Below are positions 41,894 through 49,863 of a stretch of DNA of 51,786 nt, piece after piece. The stretch's first letter is position 1. Each line of letters starts with the position of its first letter. The DNA is from an uncultured Elusimicrobiales bacterium (GTDB taxonomy: Bacteria > Elusimicrobiota > Elusimicrobia > Elusimicrobiales > Elusimicrobiaceae), in assembly GCA_934662565.1 (NCBI GenBank), contig CAKUKI010000006.1, positions 1-51,786 of the forward strand. Direction: 5' to 3'. A model generated the notes under the pieces. It was given only the letters and a program-made list of their open reading frames with translations. It did not search any database and was not told where the DNA came from. A program made the position numbers and the translations under genes.

Positions 41894-44800
41894 CTATTTC
41901 GTCACAATTCCCGCCTCAACATCGGCGTCTTTGGCCTCAACCAATTTTTCGGAGGCGGAAGGCGCGCCGTTCGCGCCTTCTTCGTCCACTTTCTTCAGCA
42001 AGTCCACACTTAAACCGAGCGCCTGCAATTCTTTAATTAATACCTTAAAGGATTCCGGCACACCGGGTTGGGCAGGGGCTTCGCCTTTTACGATAGATTC
42101 GTACATTTTGGTGCGGCCCACAAAGTCGTCGGACTTGACCGTCAAGAATTCTTGCAGCGTATACGTTGCGCCATAACCTTCAATGGCCCACACTTCCATT
42201 TCCCCGAAGCGCTGACCGCCGAACTGGGCTTTACCGCCCAAGGGCTGGCGCGTAATTAAGCTGTAAGGACCGGTGGAACGGGCGTGAACCTTGTCTTCCA
42301 CCAAGTGAATCAGTTTCAACATATATTTGTAGCCGATAGTCACTTTTTCTTCAAACGGTTCGCCGGTGCGGCCGTCGTACAGCGTGATACGGCAGTAATC
42401 GTCCGGCAGGTATTTGGCGGCGTATTCGGCACGCGCTTTACCCGTAAGTCCTTTGTCGTCCAAAATTTTCTCTTTTGCTTTGCGGATTTCTTCCACCACT
42501 TTGGCTTCACTCGGGCCGTCAAACACCGGCGTAGCGGCATTGTAATGCAAGTAGTGCGCCGCCCAACCGAGCATGGTTTCCAACAACTGGCCCACGTTCA
42601 TACGGGAAGGAATACCCAACGGAGAAAGCACAATATCCAGCGGAGTGCCGTCCGGCAAGAACGGCATATCTTCTTCCGGCAAAATACGCGCCACCACACC
42701 TTTGTTCCCGTGGCGGCCGGACATTTTGTCCCCTACGTGCAATTTGCGTTTAGAAGCAATAAACACTTTGACGGATTTGTTGACCGTCACGCCCAGTTCA
42801 TCCCCTTGTTTAGAGAATTCAATTTCACGAGCGAAGTGTTCTTCCGCTTTTTTCTCCATCAATTTATACAACGCGTTCAGGCGGGATTCTTCTTTCTTAT
42901 ATTCCGCATCTTTCAGCGTTTCTTTGGCATTGGCCAAAGCGCGTTTGCGTTGTTCTTTCAAAAGTTCCAGCGTAGAGTCTTTTTCGTCTTCCAACGCTTT
43001 CAAGCGGGCTTTTTCTTCGGCTTTCGTCAGTTTTTCTTTGCGTACAAATACGCGGGTGCCGATTACTTTGCCGCTGGTGCCGGGCGGAACGCGCAAGGAG
43101 GCGTCCACCACGTCGTCGGCTTTTTTACCGAAGATTACTTTTAACAATCTTTCTTCCGGCGTTAATTGCTGTTCGCCTTTCGGGGTCACTTTACCTACTA
43201 AAATATCCCCCGGTTCCACTACCGTGGCCGGCAACACAATACCGTCGTTATCCAAGTGAGAAAGCGCTTCCGCACCAATGTTCGGAATATCGCGGGTGAT
43301 TTCTTCCGCGCCCAGTTTGGTGTTGCGGGAGTCCACGGTAAATTCGTGCAGGTGGATAGAGGTAAACATATCTTCTTTTACCAAGCGGCTGGAAACCAAG
43401 ATGGCGTCTTCGTAGTTATACCCTTCCCAGCACATAAAACCTACCAGCACGTTGCGGCCCAACGCCAAATAGCCGTTATCCATGGACGGGCCATCGCCCA
43501 ACACTTGCCCTTGCACCACTTTATCGCCGGTAAATACAATCGGGCGTTGGTTGATGCAGGTATCTTGGTTGGAGCGTTTATATTTCAAAAGTTCATATAC
43601 ATCATTGGAACCGTCTTTGGCTTGCACGATAATTTTGGAAGCGTCGGCAAATTGCACCACGCCGTCGCGCTTAGCAACCACGGCGGTACCGGAGTCGCGG
43701 GCGACTTCGTGTTCAATACCGGTACCCACATAAGGGGCTTCGGTAATGAGCAGCGGCACACCCTGACGTTGCATGTTGCAGCCCATCAAGGCACGGTTGG
43801 CGTCGTCGTGTTCCAAGAACGGAATTAACGCGGCGGATACGCTGATAACCTGCAAGGGGGACACGTCCATATAGTCCACTTCCTTGGGGGAAACGAGCGG
43901 ATAGTCCGCGCGGATACGGCCCTGTACGGAATCGGCAGTAATTTTGCCTTTTTCGTCCATAGGCGTATTGGCCTGTGCCACGAATTTATCGTCTTCTTCG
44001 TCGGCGGTTAAGGATTCAATTTTATCGGTCACTTTCCCGTTTTCTACTTTGCGGTACGGGGTTTCAATCAAACCGAATTTATTGACTTTAGAATAGCACG
44101 CCAAAGAGGTAATCAACCCGATGTTCGGGCCTTCCGGCGTTTCAATGGGGCACACGCGGCCATAGTGGGTATAGTGTACGTCGCGCACTTCAAAGCCGGC
44201 ACGTTTGCGGTTCAAACCGCCGGGACCTAAAGCGGAAAGTCTGCGTTTGTGGGTCAATTCCCCTAACGGGTTGATTTGGTCCATAAACTGGGACAGTTGG
44301 GACGTACCGAAAAATTTGCGGATAATGGCTTGCACCGGCTGGGCGTTGACCAACGCGCGGGGCGTAAAAGAGGTCAGCTCGCGGTTCATGCGGTCACGCG
44401 CCGTTTTTGCCATTTGGGAAAGCCCCACGCGGATTTGGTTTTCCAACAATTCCCCAATCCCGCGGATACGGCGGTTGCCCAAGTGGTCAATATCGTCCAC
44501 CTTAAAGACCATATCGTCGCCATACATTTTTTGGGCGTCTTCGCCGGCGTTCAAGGCCAGCAAATACTTTACGGTCACTACAATATCTTCCGGCGACAAC
44601 GTGCGGCGTTTATCGGACGGAGCGGTGAACTTTTTGAATTTGTTTTTGCCGATTAAATCAAACAGCTTGTGGAATTTTTTGTTGATTTTATAGCGGCCCA
44701 CAAAGCTGAGGTCATAGCGGCGGATGTTATCAAAAATCAAGTTATCCAAGAACGTTTCGGCCTGTTCCTTTACCACAAAGTCCTGCCCTCTCATCTTTTT

Positions 44801-45754
44801 ATAGATTTCGGCTTGGGCTTCGGCAGCGGTGCGGATGGAATCCTTGCGGTGTTCCAGCGTGGCCAAAATACCGGGGTCTTCCTGACGGGGTTTGCCGGCA
44901 ATTACTTTAATGGTTTTTACGTTCTTTTCAATTAACGTTTTGAAAAGCTTATCATCAATCGGCAAGGCGGCTTTTTCGTCTAAGTTCCAAAGTACTTCGC
45001 CGGTGGACGGGTCGTAAATATCATCTGCGGCATAGCGGCCGATGACGTTTTCAATAGCGGTCGGTTTAACGGCCACATCTTCGCAATTATAGAAAGTTTG
45101 GATAATCTGTGCGTTGGTTTCCAAACCACAAGCGCGCAGGAACGTGGAAGCTAACACTTTTTTCTTGCGGTCAATGCGTACCCAAAGGGCGTTCATCAAG
45201 TCAAACGAAAATTCAATCCACGCGCCGCGGTACGGAATAATACGCGCCACATACAGGCGTTTACCAAAGGTGGACTGTTTCTTTTCTTCGTCTTCTTCAA
45301 AAATAATCCCCGGAGAGCGGTGCATCTGGCTGACCACCACACGTTCGGCCCCGTTATACACAAAGCAACCGGCATCCGTCATGAGCGGCACATCACACAA
45401 GGTGACGTCTTGGTCGGAGGCTTCTTTCATTTTCCCGTTTTTCTGTTTTACATACAGGCGCAAAAGCGCTTTAAGCGGGACAGAATAAGTGCTGTCGCGC
45501 ACGGTGGCTTCGGCCGGCGTGGCGTAGCGCGGGGTTCCAAATTCATACTTCAAAAATTCAAGTCTCATGCTCCCGTCGGGGGCTTCAATAGGGAATACGT
45601 CTTCAAATGCGGCCTGAAGGCCTCTGAGTTCCCGTTTAGACGGGGGAACATCGGTTTGCAAAAAGTCCGCAAAGGAACGTTTTTGCATATCCAGTAAATC
45701 GGGTAAAGGGAGCTTGGTGGAGATTTTGCCGAAATTTATTTGCTTTTCAATCAT
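41894..45754 (-). CDS. rpoB: DNA-directed RNA polymerase subunit beta
   Basis: A 1286-residue subunit. It has SQLSQFMDQINPLGELTHKR (rifampicin-binding region), RRLSALGPGGLNRKRAGFEV and the C-terminal GGKAQFGGQRFGEMEVWAIE. The start is ATG at 45754 (MIEKQINFGK) with AGGA about 10 bases upstream; an in-frame extension further upstream overlaps the spacer and lacks a site. The C-terminus has an acidic low-complexity tail (GANGAPSASEKLVEAKDADV). At E. coli position 518 the residue is Ile, not Asn. Confidence 0.98.
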   Translation of the reverse strand: MIEKQINFGKISTKLPLPDLLDMQKRSFADFLQTDVPPSKRELRGLQAAFEDVFPIEAPDGSMRLEFLKYEFGTPRYATPAEATVRDSTYSVPLKALLRLYVKQKNGKMKEASDQDVTLCDVPLMTDAGCFVYNGAERVVVSQMHRSPGIIFEEDEEKKQSTFGKRLYVARIIPYRGAWIEFSFDLMNALWVRIDRKKKVLASTFLRACGLETNAQIIQTFYNCEDVAVKPTAIENVIGRYAADDIYDPSTGEVLWNLDEKAALPIDDKLFKTLIEKNVKTIKVIAGKPRQEDPGILATLEHRKDSIRTAAEAQAEIYKKMRGQDFVVKEQAETFLDNLIFDNIRRYDLSFVGRYKINKKFHKLFDLIGKNKFKKFTAPSDKRRTLSPEDIVVTVKYLLALNAGEDAQKMYGDDMVFKVDDIDHLGNRRIRGIGELLENQIRVGLSQMAKTARDRMNRELTSFTPRALVNAQPVQAIIRKFFGTSQLSQFMDQINPLGELTHKRRLSALGPGGLNRKRAGFEVRDVHYTHYGRVCPIETPEGPNIGLITSLACYSKVNKFGLIETPYRKVENGKVTDKIESLTADEEDDKFVAQANTPMDEKGKITADSVQGRIRADYPLVSPKEVDYMDVSPLQVISVSAALIPFLEHDDANRALMGCNMQRQGVPLLITEAPYVGTGIEHEVARDSGTAVVAKRDGVVQFADASKIIVQAKDGSNDVYELLKYKRSNQDTCINQRPIVFTGDKVVQGQVLGDGPSMDNGYLALGRNVLVGFMCWEGYNYEDAILVSSRLVKEDMFTSIHLHEFTVDSRNTKLGAEEITRDIPNIGAEALSHLDNDGIVLPATVVEPGDILVGKVTPKGEQQLTPEERLLKVIFGKKADDVVDASLRVPPGTSGKVIGTRVFVRKEKLTKAEEKARLKALEDEKDSTLELLKEQRKRALANAKETLKDAEYKKEESRLNALYKLMEKKAEEHFAREIEFSKQGDELGVTVNKSVKVFIASKRKLHVGDKMSGRHGNKGVVARILPEEDMPFLPDGTPLDIVLSPLGIPSRMNVGQLLETMLGWAAHYLHYNAATPVFDGPSEAKVVEEIRKAKEKILDDKGLTGKARAEYAAKYLPDDYCRITLYDGRTGEPFEEKVTIGYKYMLKLIHLVEDKVHARSTGPYSLITRQPLGGKAQFGGQRFGEMEVWAIEGYGATYTLQEFLTVKSDDFVGRTKMYESIVKGEAPAQPGVPESFKVLIKELQALGLSVDLLKKVDEEGANGAPSASEKLVEAKDADVEAGIVTK

Positions 45755-45859
45755 TTTGCCAATATCCTGCTGCTTTTTTGTAAGCGGTCCGCCGGTGGTT
45801 GCACGCACTCGCAACAACTGGTAGACTGCTTAAATACCCAAACGCCTTGGGGGGTACGC

Positions 45860-45896
45860 AAGCCCAAGCCCCGCGCAAGCGCGGGGACATGGGCTT
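45860..45896 (-). promoter_or_regulatory. Strong hairpin in the rplL-rpoB spacer
   Basis: AAGCCCA and TGGGCTT flank a perfect CCCCGCGC/GCGCGGGG stem with a very small loop, in the 160-bp gap between rplL and rpoB. There is no U-tract. In E. coli the same interval holds an attenuator and an RNase III site that lower rpoBC relative to rplL, so a similar role is likely. Confidence 0.75.
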
Positions 45897-45914
45897 AAAT
45901 AATACGTTGTGCTA

Positions 45915-46301
45915 CTATTTGAGTTCTACGGTGCCGCCGGCTTCGGTGATTTTCTTCTTCAGTTCTTCAGCTTCGGCTTTGGCAACGTTTTCTTTTACGG
46001 CTTTCGGGGCGCCTTCCACCAAGTCTTTGGCTTCTTTCAAGCCCAAGCCGGTGATTTCGCGCACCACTTTAATAACGCTGATTTTTTTGGCAGCGTCAAC
46101 AGCGGTCAACACAACGTTGAATTCATCTTTTTCTTCGGCAGCGGCAGCACCGGCAGCAGCAGGAGCAGCAGCAACGGCCACAGCGGGAGCGGCAGCCTTA
46201 ACGCCGAATTTTTCTTCAATAGCTTTCACGAGTTCGGAAAGTTCCAGAACGGTGAGTTCAGCAATAGCATTTACTAATTCTTCTTTGGTCATTTTAGCCA
46301 T
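45915..46301 (-). CDS. rplL: 50S ribosomal protein L7/L12
   Basis: A 128-residue stalk protein. An N-terminal dimerisation helix (MAKMTKEELVNAIAELTVLE) and an Ala/Val-rich hinge (about 35-60) precede the globular C-terminal domain (KISVIKVVREITGLGLKEAK) that recruits translation factors. The ATG at 46301 has AAGGA upstream. It is separated from rplJ by a hairpin-rich 256-bp spacer, much longer than usual. Confidence 0.98.
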   Translation of the reverse strand: MAKMTKEELVNAIAELTVLELSELVKAIEEKFGVKAAAPAVAVAAAPAAAGAAAAEEKDEFNVVLTAVDAAKKISVIKVVREITGLGLKEAKDLVEGAPKAVKENVAKAEAEELKKKITEAGGTVELK

Positions 46302-46557
46302 TTTTAATGTTTCCTTGTTTATATAGAGTAGCTGCCTTCTGCCTAAACCGAGTTTAGGCCCGTGCATTTATCCTTTCGGGCTACTACCGCACTTTGGCGG
46401 GTTTAGATTTTACCTTCCGGCGGCCGGATTTATTAAAAATCCGCAACGGTACTTGCCCCTTGCCAAGGGGGAAAAGCCGCTTGGGCTAAATCCCCCAGAC
46501 AAAAACAAAACCGCTTCTGTAAAAGAACCTCCGGCGCACCTAACGGTGCATACGCCA
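46302..46557 (-). other. Hairpin-rich rplJ-rplL spacer
   Basis: 256 bases without a convincing gene. At least six small stems are visible: 46341-46359 (8 bp, loop of 3), 46387-46400, 46425-46443 (7 bp), 46456-46470 (CCCCTT/AAGGGG), 46475-46487 and 46536-46549. A 41-codon open frame (46433-46558) starts at an ATG that overlaps the rplJ stop as TAATG, but its codons run through these stems and its product resembles nothing I know. A weak TATATA box occurs near 46320. Confidence 0.7.
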
Positions 46558-47082
46558 TTATTTGCCTTGTTTTTCTTCCAAAGCTTTGATGACGTAGGCA
46601 AAATCCCGTATCGGAGCTTGCAGGACTTGAGCAGACTGCGCAACTGCGTTGTACAACGCACCGGCCAACTTGGAGAGGTTTTCTTCCTTGGTACCAATGG
46701 TAGCCAATTGTTTAACCTGTTCTTCGTTGTACCATACGCCGTCAGAATAACAAGCTCTGAGCTTCAAAGCCGCAAACTTTTTCTGGAAGTCCACCAACGT
46801 TTTAGCCACCGAGGCGATATCTCCGCCAACGGCAATAGCCGTCGGGCCCTGAAAGAGCTTGGAGTCAGCGCCTTCAATGTTCGCTTGGCGAATGGCGTGT
46901 TCTACAATCGCGTTGCGTTCCACACGGAATTTAGCACCCGTGGGAGCCAACAACGCGCGCAGGGCAGCCATATCCACGAACTTCAAGCCTTGATAGGCCG
47001 TGAAGAACAAGGTGCCGGCGTTTTGGATTTCGCTGGATAAGTCTTGCGACTTTTGTTTCTTTTGGTCTTTGGTCAGGTTCAT
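46558..47082 (-). CDS. rplJ: 50S ribosomal protein L10
   Basis: A 174-residue stalk base protein that binds 23S rRNA and several L12 dimers by its C-terminal helix. It starts MNLTKDQKKQKSQDLSSEIQ and has FRVERNAIVEHAIRQANIEG and FQGPTAIAVGGDIASVAKTL. L10 or the L10-L12 complex usually represses this operon through its leader, and a fitting leader is present upstream. It is the first gene of the rplJ-fusA array. Confidence 0.97.
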   Translation of the reverse strand: MNLTKDQKKQKSQDLSSEIQNAGTLFFTAYQGLKFVDMAALRALLAPTGAKFRVERNAIVEHAIRQANIEGADSKLFQGPTAIAVGGDIASVAKTLVDFQKKFAALKLRACYSDGVWYNEEQVKQLATIGTKEENLSKLAGALYNAVAQSAQVLQAPIRDFAYVIKALEEKQGK

Positions 47083-47150
47083 TTTTTTGCCTGTATTACA
47101 ACGCGCTTTTGAGCCGTTTTTTCTTACTTTTCAGACAGAGAAAACGACAG

Positions 47151-47195
47151 CCAACGGCACCTTTCCCTACGAATTTCTCGTCGGAGGTGTCTTGG
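47151..47195 (-). promoter_or_regulatory. L10-type ribosomal protein leader
   Basis: In the rplJ 5' leader CCAA pairs with TTGG and CACC with GGTG around CTCCGACGAGAAATTCGTAG, giving a bulged stem-loop of the kind bound by L10(L12)4 in many bacteria. It begins about 30 bases after the predicted transcription start and ends about 70 bases before the ATG. The assignment is by layout and motif; a covariance search was not run. Confidence 0.7.
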
Positions 47196-47231
47196 TTGAC
47201 GCGTAAGTAAATCTGTTTTGTTGCTACAATT

Positions 47232-47260
47232 ATTTTATCAATAAAAGCCGCCCATTGCAA
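47232..47260 (-). promoter_or_regulatory. Promoter of the rplJL-rpoBC array
   Basis: TTGCAA (47255-47260), a 17-bp spacer and TAAAAT (47232-47237) on the minus strand. The start would be near 47224, giving a leader of about 140 bases that contains the L10-type structure. Confidence 0.8.
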
Positions 47261-47298
47261 CCATTTTTGCAAACGTTTTATCCGCGGCTCTCATACAT

Positions 47299-47307
47299 AT
47301 TATATCA
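47299..47307 (-). promoter_or_regulatory. Second, extended -10 promoter upstream of rplJ
   Basis: TGATATAAT on the minus strand, about 67 bases upstream of the first rplJ promoter. It has no clear -35 box. It could be an additional start for the operon, just after the stop of the preceding gene. Confidence 0.5.
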
Positions 47308-47325
47308 AATTTTTTACGGATTTGT

Positions 47326-49011
47326 TTATTTTTTCGGCACAAATTTTTGTATCCGCGGGGAAGCCGCCGGCTTATGGCGGTACCAACTTTTGCCGGCTTC
47401 GCGCCGGAAAGATTTAAGGGGCGCGCCGCTTAAATCCAACCCCGAATAAAAATTGTGCATAAGCTGCCTAAAACGCTGGGCATACAGCCGGCTTTCGCGC
47501 GCATCCCGCAGCAAATTATCGCGCGTAAATTCACTATGGAAATCCGGCGACGGGCCTTTTTCGCCAAAGCGCGTTTCAAAAGGCAGCATCCGCTCCCCGC
47601 GCAAGAACGTCTGCGGCCTCGTCGGCACATATTCTTCCAGCCCGCGCGGGCCGTTTTCGTCCAGTTCTACGCGCAGCCCCGCATAGCGGTTTTTGCGGTC
47701 CGTTTTTACCACAATCCACTCTCCGTCCGTGCCTTCGTTCGGGCGCAAAACGGTGGTGTTTAAGTTCAGGTCCGGCTCGTCATAGGTTTCTTCGCGGGAA
47801 TCCGTCCACACGGCAAAACTTACTTTGCGCGCAAACACTTTTTCCGCGCCGTCGGTCAGTTCTTCTTCCTCGGTGGATAACGCGCCGTCCGTCAAAAAAT
47901 CAATGCTCCACGCGCGGCGGTACTTTCCCCCCGCTTTGCGCTCTATGGATAAATACCGCGGCGTTTGGATGATATCCGTTTCGTGCAACAATTCCCCATT
48001 TAACAAACTTTTTACGCGGGTAAAGCGGGGATAGTACGTCCACAAATACTCCTCTTGCCCGCGGCGGGCATACGTCAGCCGCCCTTGGGCATCTTTGCGG
48101 GTTTGGCTAAAATCCTCTCTGGCGGTGGGGTCATATCCGCCGGACATGACTGCGGGGTCCAACTCTTGCTTGCGAAGGGCCATTTGCCGCCACGCATCAT
48201 ACACCGCGCGCGAGGGCAGTGCCTTGTCGTCCGTTTTCTTCCAACCGCCCTGCGCTTTGCAATTTACATAACTGGTTAAACTGCGCGGGCAAAAACTTTT
48301 CCAACCGGCCGCACCGCCGCGCCGCGGGCGGAGCCCCGCCAAACAATCCAACCCCAAAATAAAATCATCCAAATCCGCGCAAGAAAAATCCGCCCCGCCG
48401 TGAATCATATACGGTTCACTCTTTTTAGCCGAAGTACGCGGCATAGCCAAACTGCCTCCCACCCCTTGCCAAAGTTCTTTCACGTCGGCCGCACGGTTTA
48501 AGGCCAACACCGCCGGAGTTTGCGTCGTGGCCGGCACCAGATACCCCATAGCCTGCGCGTTGCCGCTTAAATCCGCCACCGCTTGAGCCGGCAGTAAAAT
48601 GACCCGCAAATCTTCCTGCACCGGAGAAAACGTATACCCCCGCGCCAGCGAGCCTTGCCGCAGGTATTTTTCATACTGTTTTTCAATAGCGGCGTTTTTA
48701 CTGCAAGGTTGGGGCGTAATAACCACCGGGTTTGTCAGCACGGTTTGCAAATCCTTAAATTCTTCCAACCGGCCGGCCTCTTCTATCCGGCTGTAAACGG
48801 AGCGCAACCAGCGCGACAGGGCCTCCCCCAACGGAGCCGTGGACATTTCCTGCCAACCCGTGCCGTCCACACACACATTGAGTGGCTCCCGCGCGGACAC
48901 TTTAGCTAAAAAAAACGGCGCCGCCTGCGGGGAATCAATCCCCCAAGGGGAAGCCATTAAAAAGGCCGCCGCCATGCAGACAAGCACCGCACTTAAAATC
49001 CATTTTTTCAT
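47326..49011 (-). CDS. Secreted or membrane-anchored protein of unknown function
   Basis: A 561-residue product, starting MKKWILSAVLVCMAAAFLM (signal peptide or N-terminal anchor). I recognise no family. The N-terminal half has PLNVCVDGTGWQEMSTAPLG and a helical stretch (about 60-90), then a mixed region with cysteines near ADFSCADLDDFILGLDCLAG. The second half (about 310-560) is rich in Trp, Tyr and charged beta-type segments (EEYLWTYYPRFTRVKSLLNG). No HExxH, lipobox or repeat was found. The ATG at 49011 follows the stop of the upstream gene by one base, with GGCGG as weak ribosome site. It is probably co-expressed with that gene. Confidence 0.75.
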   Translation of the reverse strand: MKKWILSAVLVCMAAAFLMASPWGIDSPQAAPFFLAKVSAREPLNVCVDGTGWQEMSTAPLGEALSRWLRSVYSRIEEAGRLEEFKDLQTVLTNPVVITPQPCSKNAAIEKQYEKYLRQGSLARGYTFSPVQEDLRVILLPAQAVADLSGNAQAMGYLVPATTQTPAVLALNRAADVKELWQGVGGSLAMPRTSAKKSEPYMIHGGADFSCADLDDFILGLDCLAGLRPRRGGAAGWKSFCPRSLTSYVNCKAQGGWKKTDDKALPSRAVYDAWRQMALRKQELDPAVMSGGYDPTAREDFSQTRKDAQGRLTYARRGQEEYLWTYYPRFTRVKSLLNGELLHETDIIQTPRYLSIERKAGGKYRRAWSIDFLTDGALSTEEEELTDGAEKVFARKVSFAVWTDSREETYDEPDLNLNTTVLRPNEGTDGEWIVVKTDRKNRYAGLRVELDENGPRGLEEYVPTRPQTFLRGERMLPFETRFGEKGPSPDFHSEFTRDNLLRDARESRLYAQRFRQLMHNFYSGLDLSGAPLKSFRREAGKSWYRHKPAASPRIQKFVPKK

Positions 49012-49012
49012 T

Positions 49013-49579
49013 TTACCGCCGCACCGGAGGCACCGGCAAGTGTTGCAAATCACTGAGCCAATCTTGCTGGCCTTTTTGTACCGTCCGTGCAAAAACGATA
49101 TTGCGGCGCATATCTTCCTGCGCATCCCCCAAGGTAGAATATGCCGCAAACACAAAACCGACGGCCACCGCCCCACATTTACTTTTTACAATTTTCCACG
49201 CATTAAATGCCGGAGTCACATACGGGGCGCGGTTATCGCCCATGGCCCCGCCAAAGAAAGTAAGCATGACTTCGTTTTCGTTTATTTCCCAAGTGGAAAA
49301 GCGCCCTTGCGGGGCCGCCATACGCAAAATGTATTGGGCCGCTTCTTGCGCGGAAAGCCCCTCTTGTGTGAATTCCCACACACGCACGCGCCGTTGGAAA
49401 GCGGGGTCCGGCAAGTCTACCGTATATTCGTTGCGCCAGAGAGAATCATCCCCCCATTTTTCTTCCAGCGAGTATTTTTCCTGCAAGAACACCACGGACG
49501 GCACTTCCGCCCATGCCATACCCGCCATACCAAATACCGCCACGGCCAACAAATATAAAAAGTGTTTCCAGTTTTGCAT
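49013..49579 (-). CDS. Secreted protein of unknown function
   Basis: A 188-residue product with a clear signal peptide (MQNWKHFLYLLAVAVFGMAG, cleavage after AWA near residue 24). The mature part has EEKWGDDSLWRNEYTVDLPD, a helical stretch around AQEAAQYILRM, and ends in a Pro/Arg-rich tail. Only one cysteine is present in the mature chain. I recognise no family. AAGGAGG precedes the ATG at 49579. It is the first of two genes separated by one base, so it may act with the larger protein downstream. Confidence 0.78.
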   Translation of the reverse strand: MQNWKHFLYLLAVAVFGMAGMAWAEVPSVVFLQEKYSLEEKWGDDSLWRNEYTVDLPDPAFQRRVRVWEFTQEGLSAQEAAQYILRMAAPQGRFSTWEINENEVMLTFFGGAMGDNRAPYVTPAFNAWKIVKSKCGAVAVGFVFAAYSTLGDAQEDMRRNIVFARTVQKGQQDWLSDLQHLPVPPVRR

Positions 49580-49599
49580 AAGGGCCTCCTTGTTTTTAT

Positions 49600-49628
49600 A
49601 TTTTACATAAAGGGCGCCTATCCGGCAA
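49600..49628 (-). promoter_or_regulatory. Promoter of the two-gene secreted protein operon
   Basis: TTGCCG (49623-49628), a 17-bp spacer and TAAAAT (49600-49605) on the minus strand, about 20 bases before the ATG at 49579. The leader carries AAGGAGG. Confidence 0.8.
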
Positions 49629-49732
49629 GAGCCGCCGCGGTATTAACTAAAAGGGATTTGCCCTTTCGGTTTTTCTGCCAACTTATACTATCTTATAAAT
49701 ACGCACGCGCCGCTAGGGCCTAATTAAAAAAT

Positions 49733-49741
49733 TGATACAAT
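49733..49741 (+). promoter_or_regulatory. Extended -10 promoter of the TPR gene
   Basis: TGATACAAT on the plus strand, with the start expected near 49748 and a leader of about 115 bases. No strong -35 box or terminator-like fold is seen in the leader. The remainder of the divergent gap 49580-49863 shows no ORF or RNA gene. Confidence 0.6.
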
Positions 49742-49863
49742 GCAAAGTAAAGGTTTAGGGTGGGATAAATCAAAAGATTTTGTTAGTACCCTTGCAGCTT
49801 ACCACAAAACCACAGAACTACCCCCAAAAAAGGTATTACAAGCCTTTCAAACCGGAGATAACC

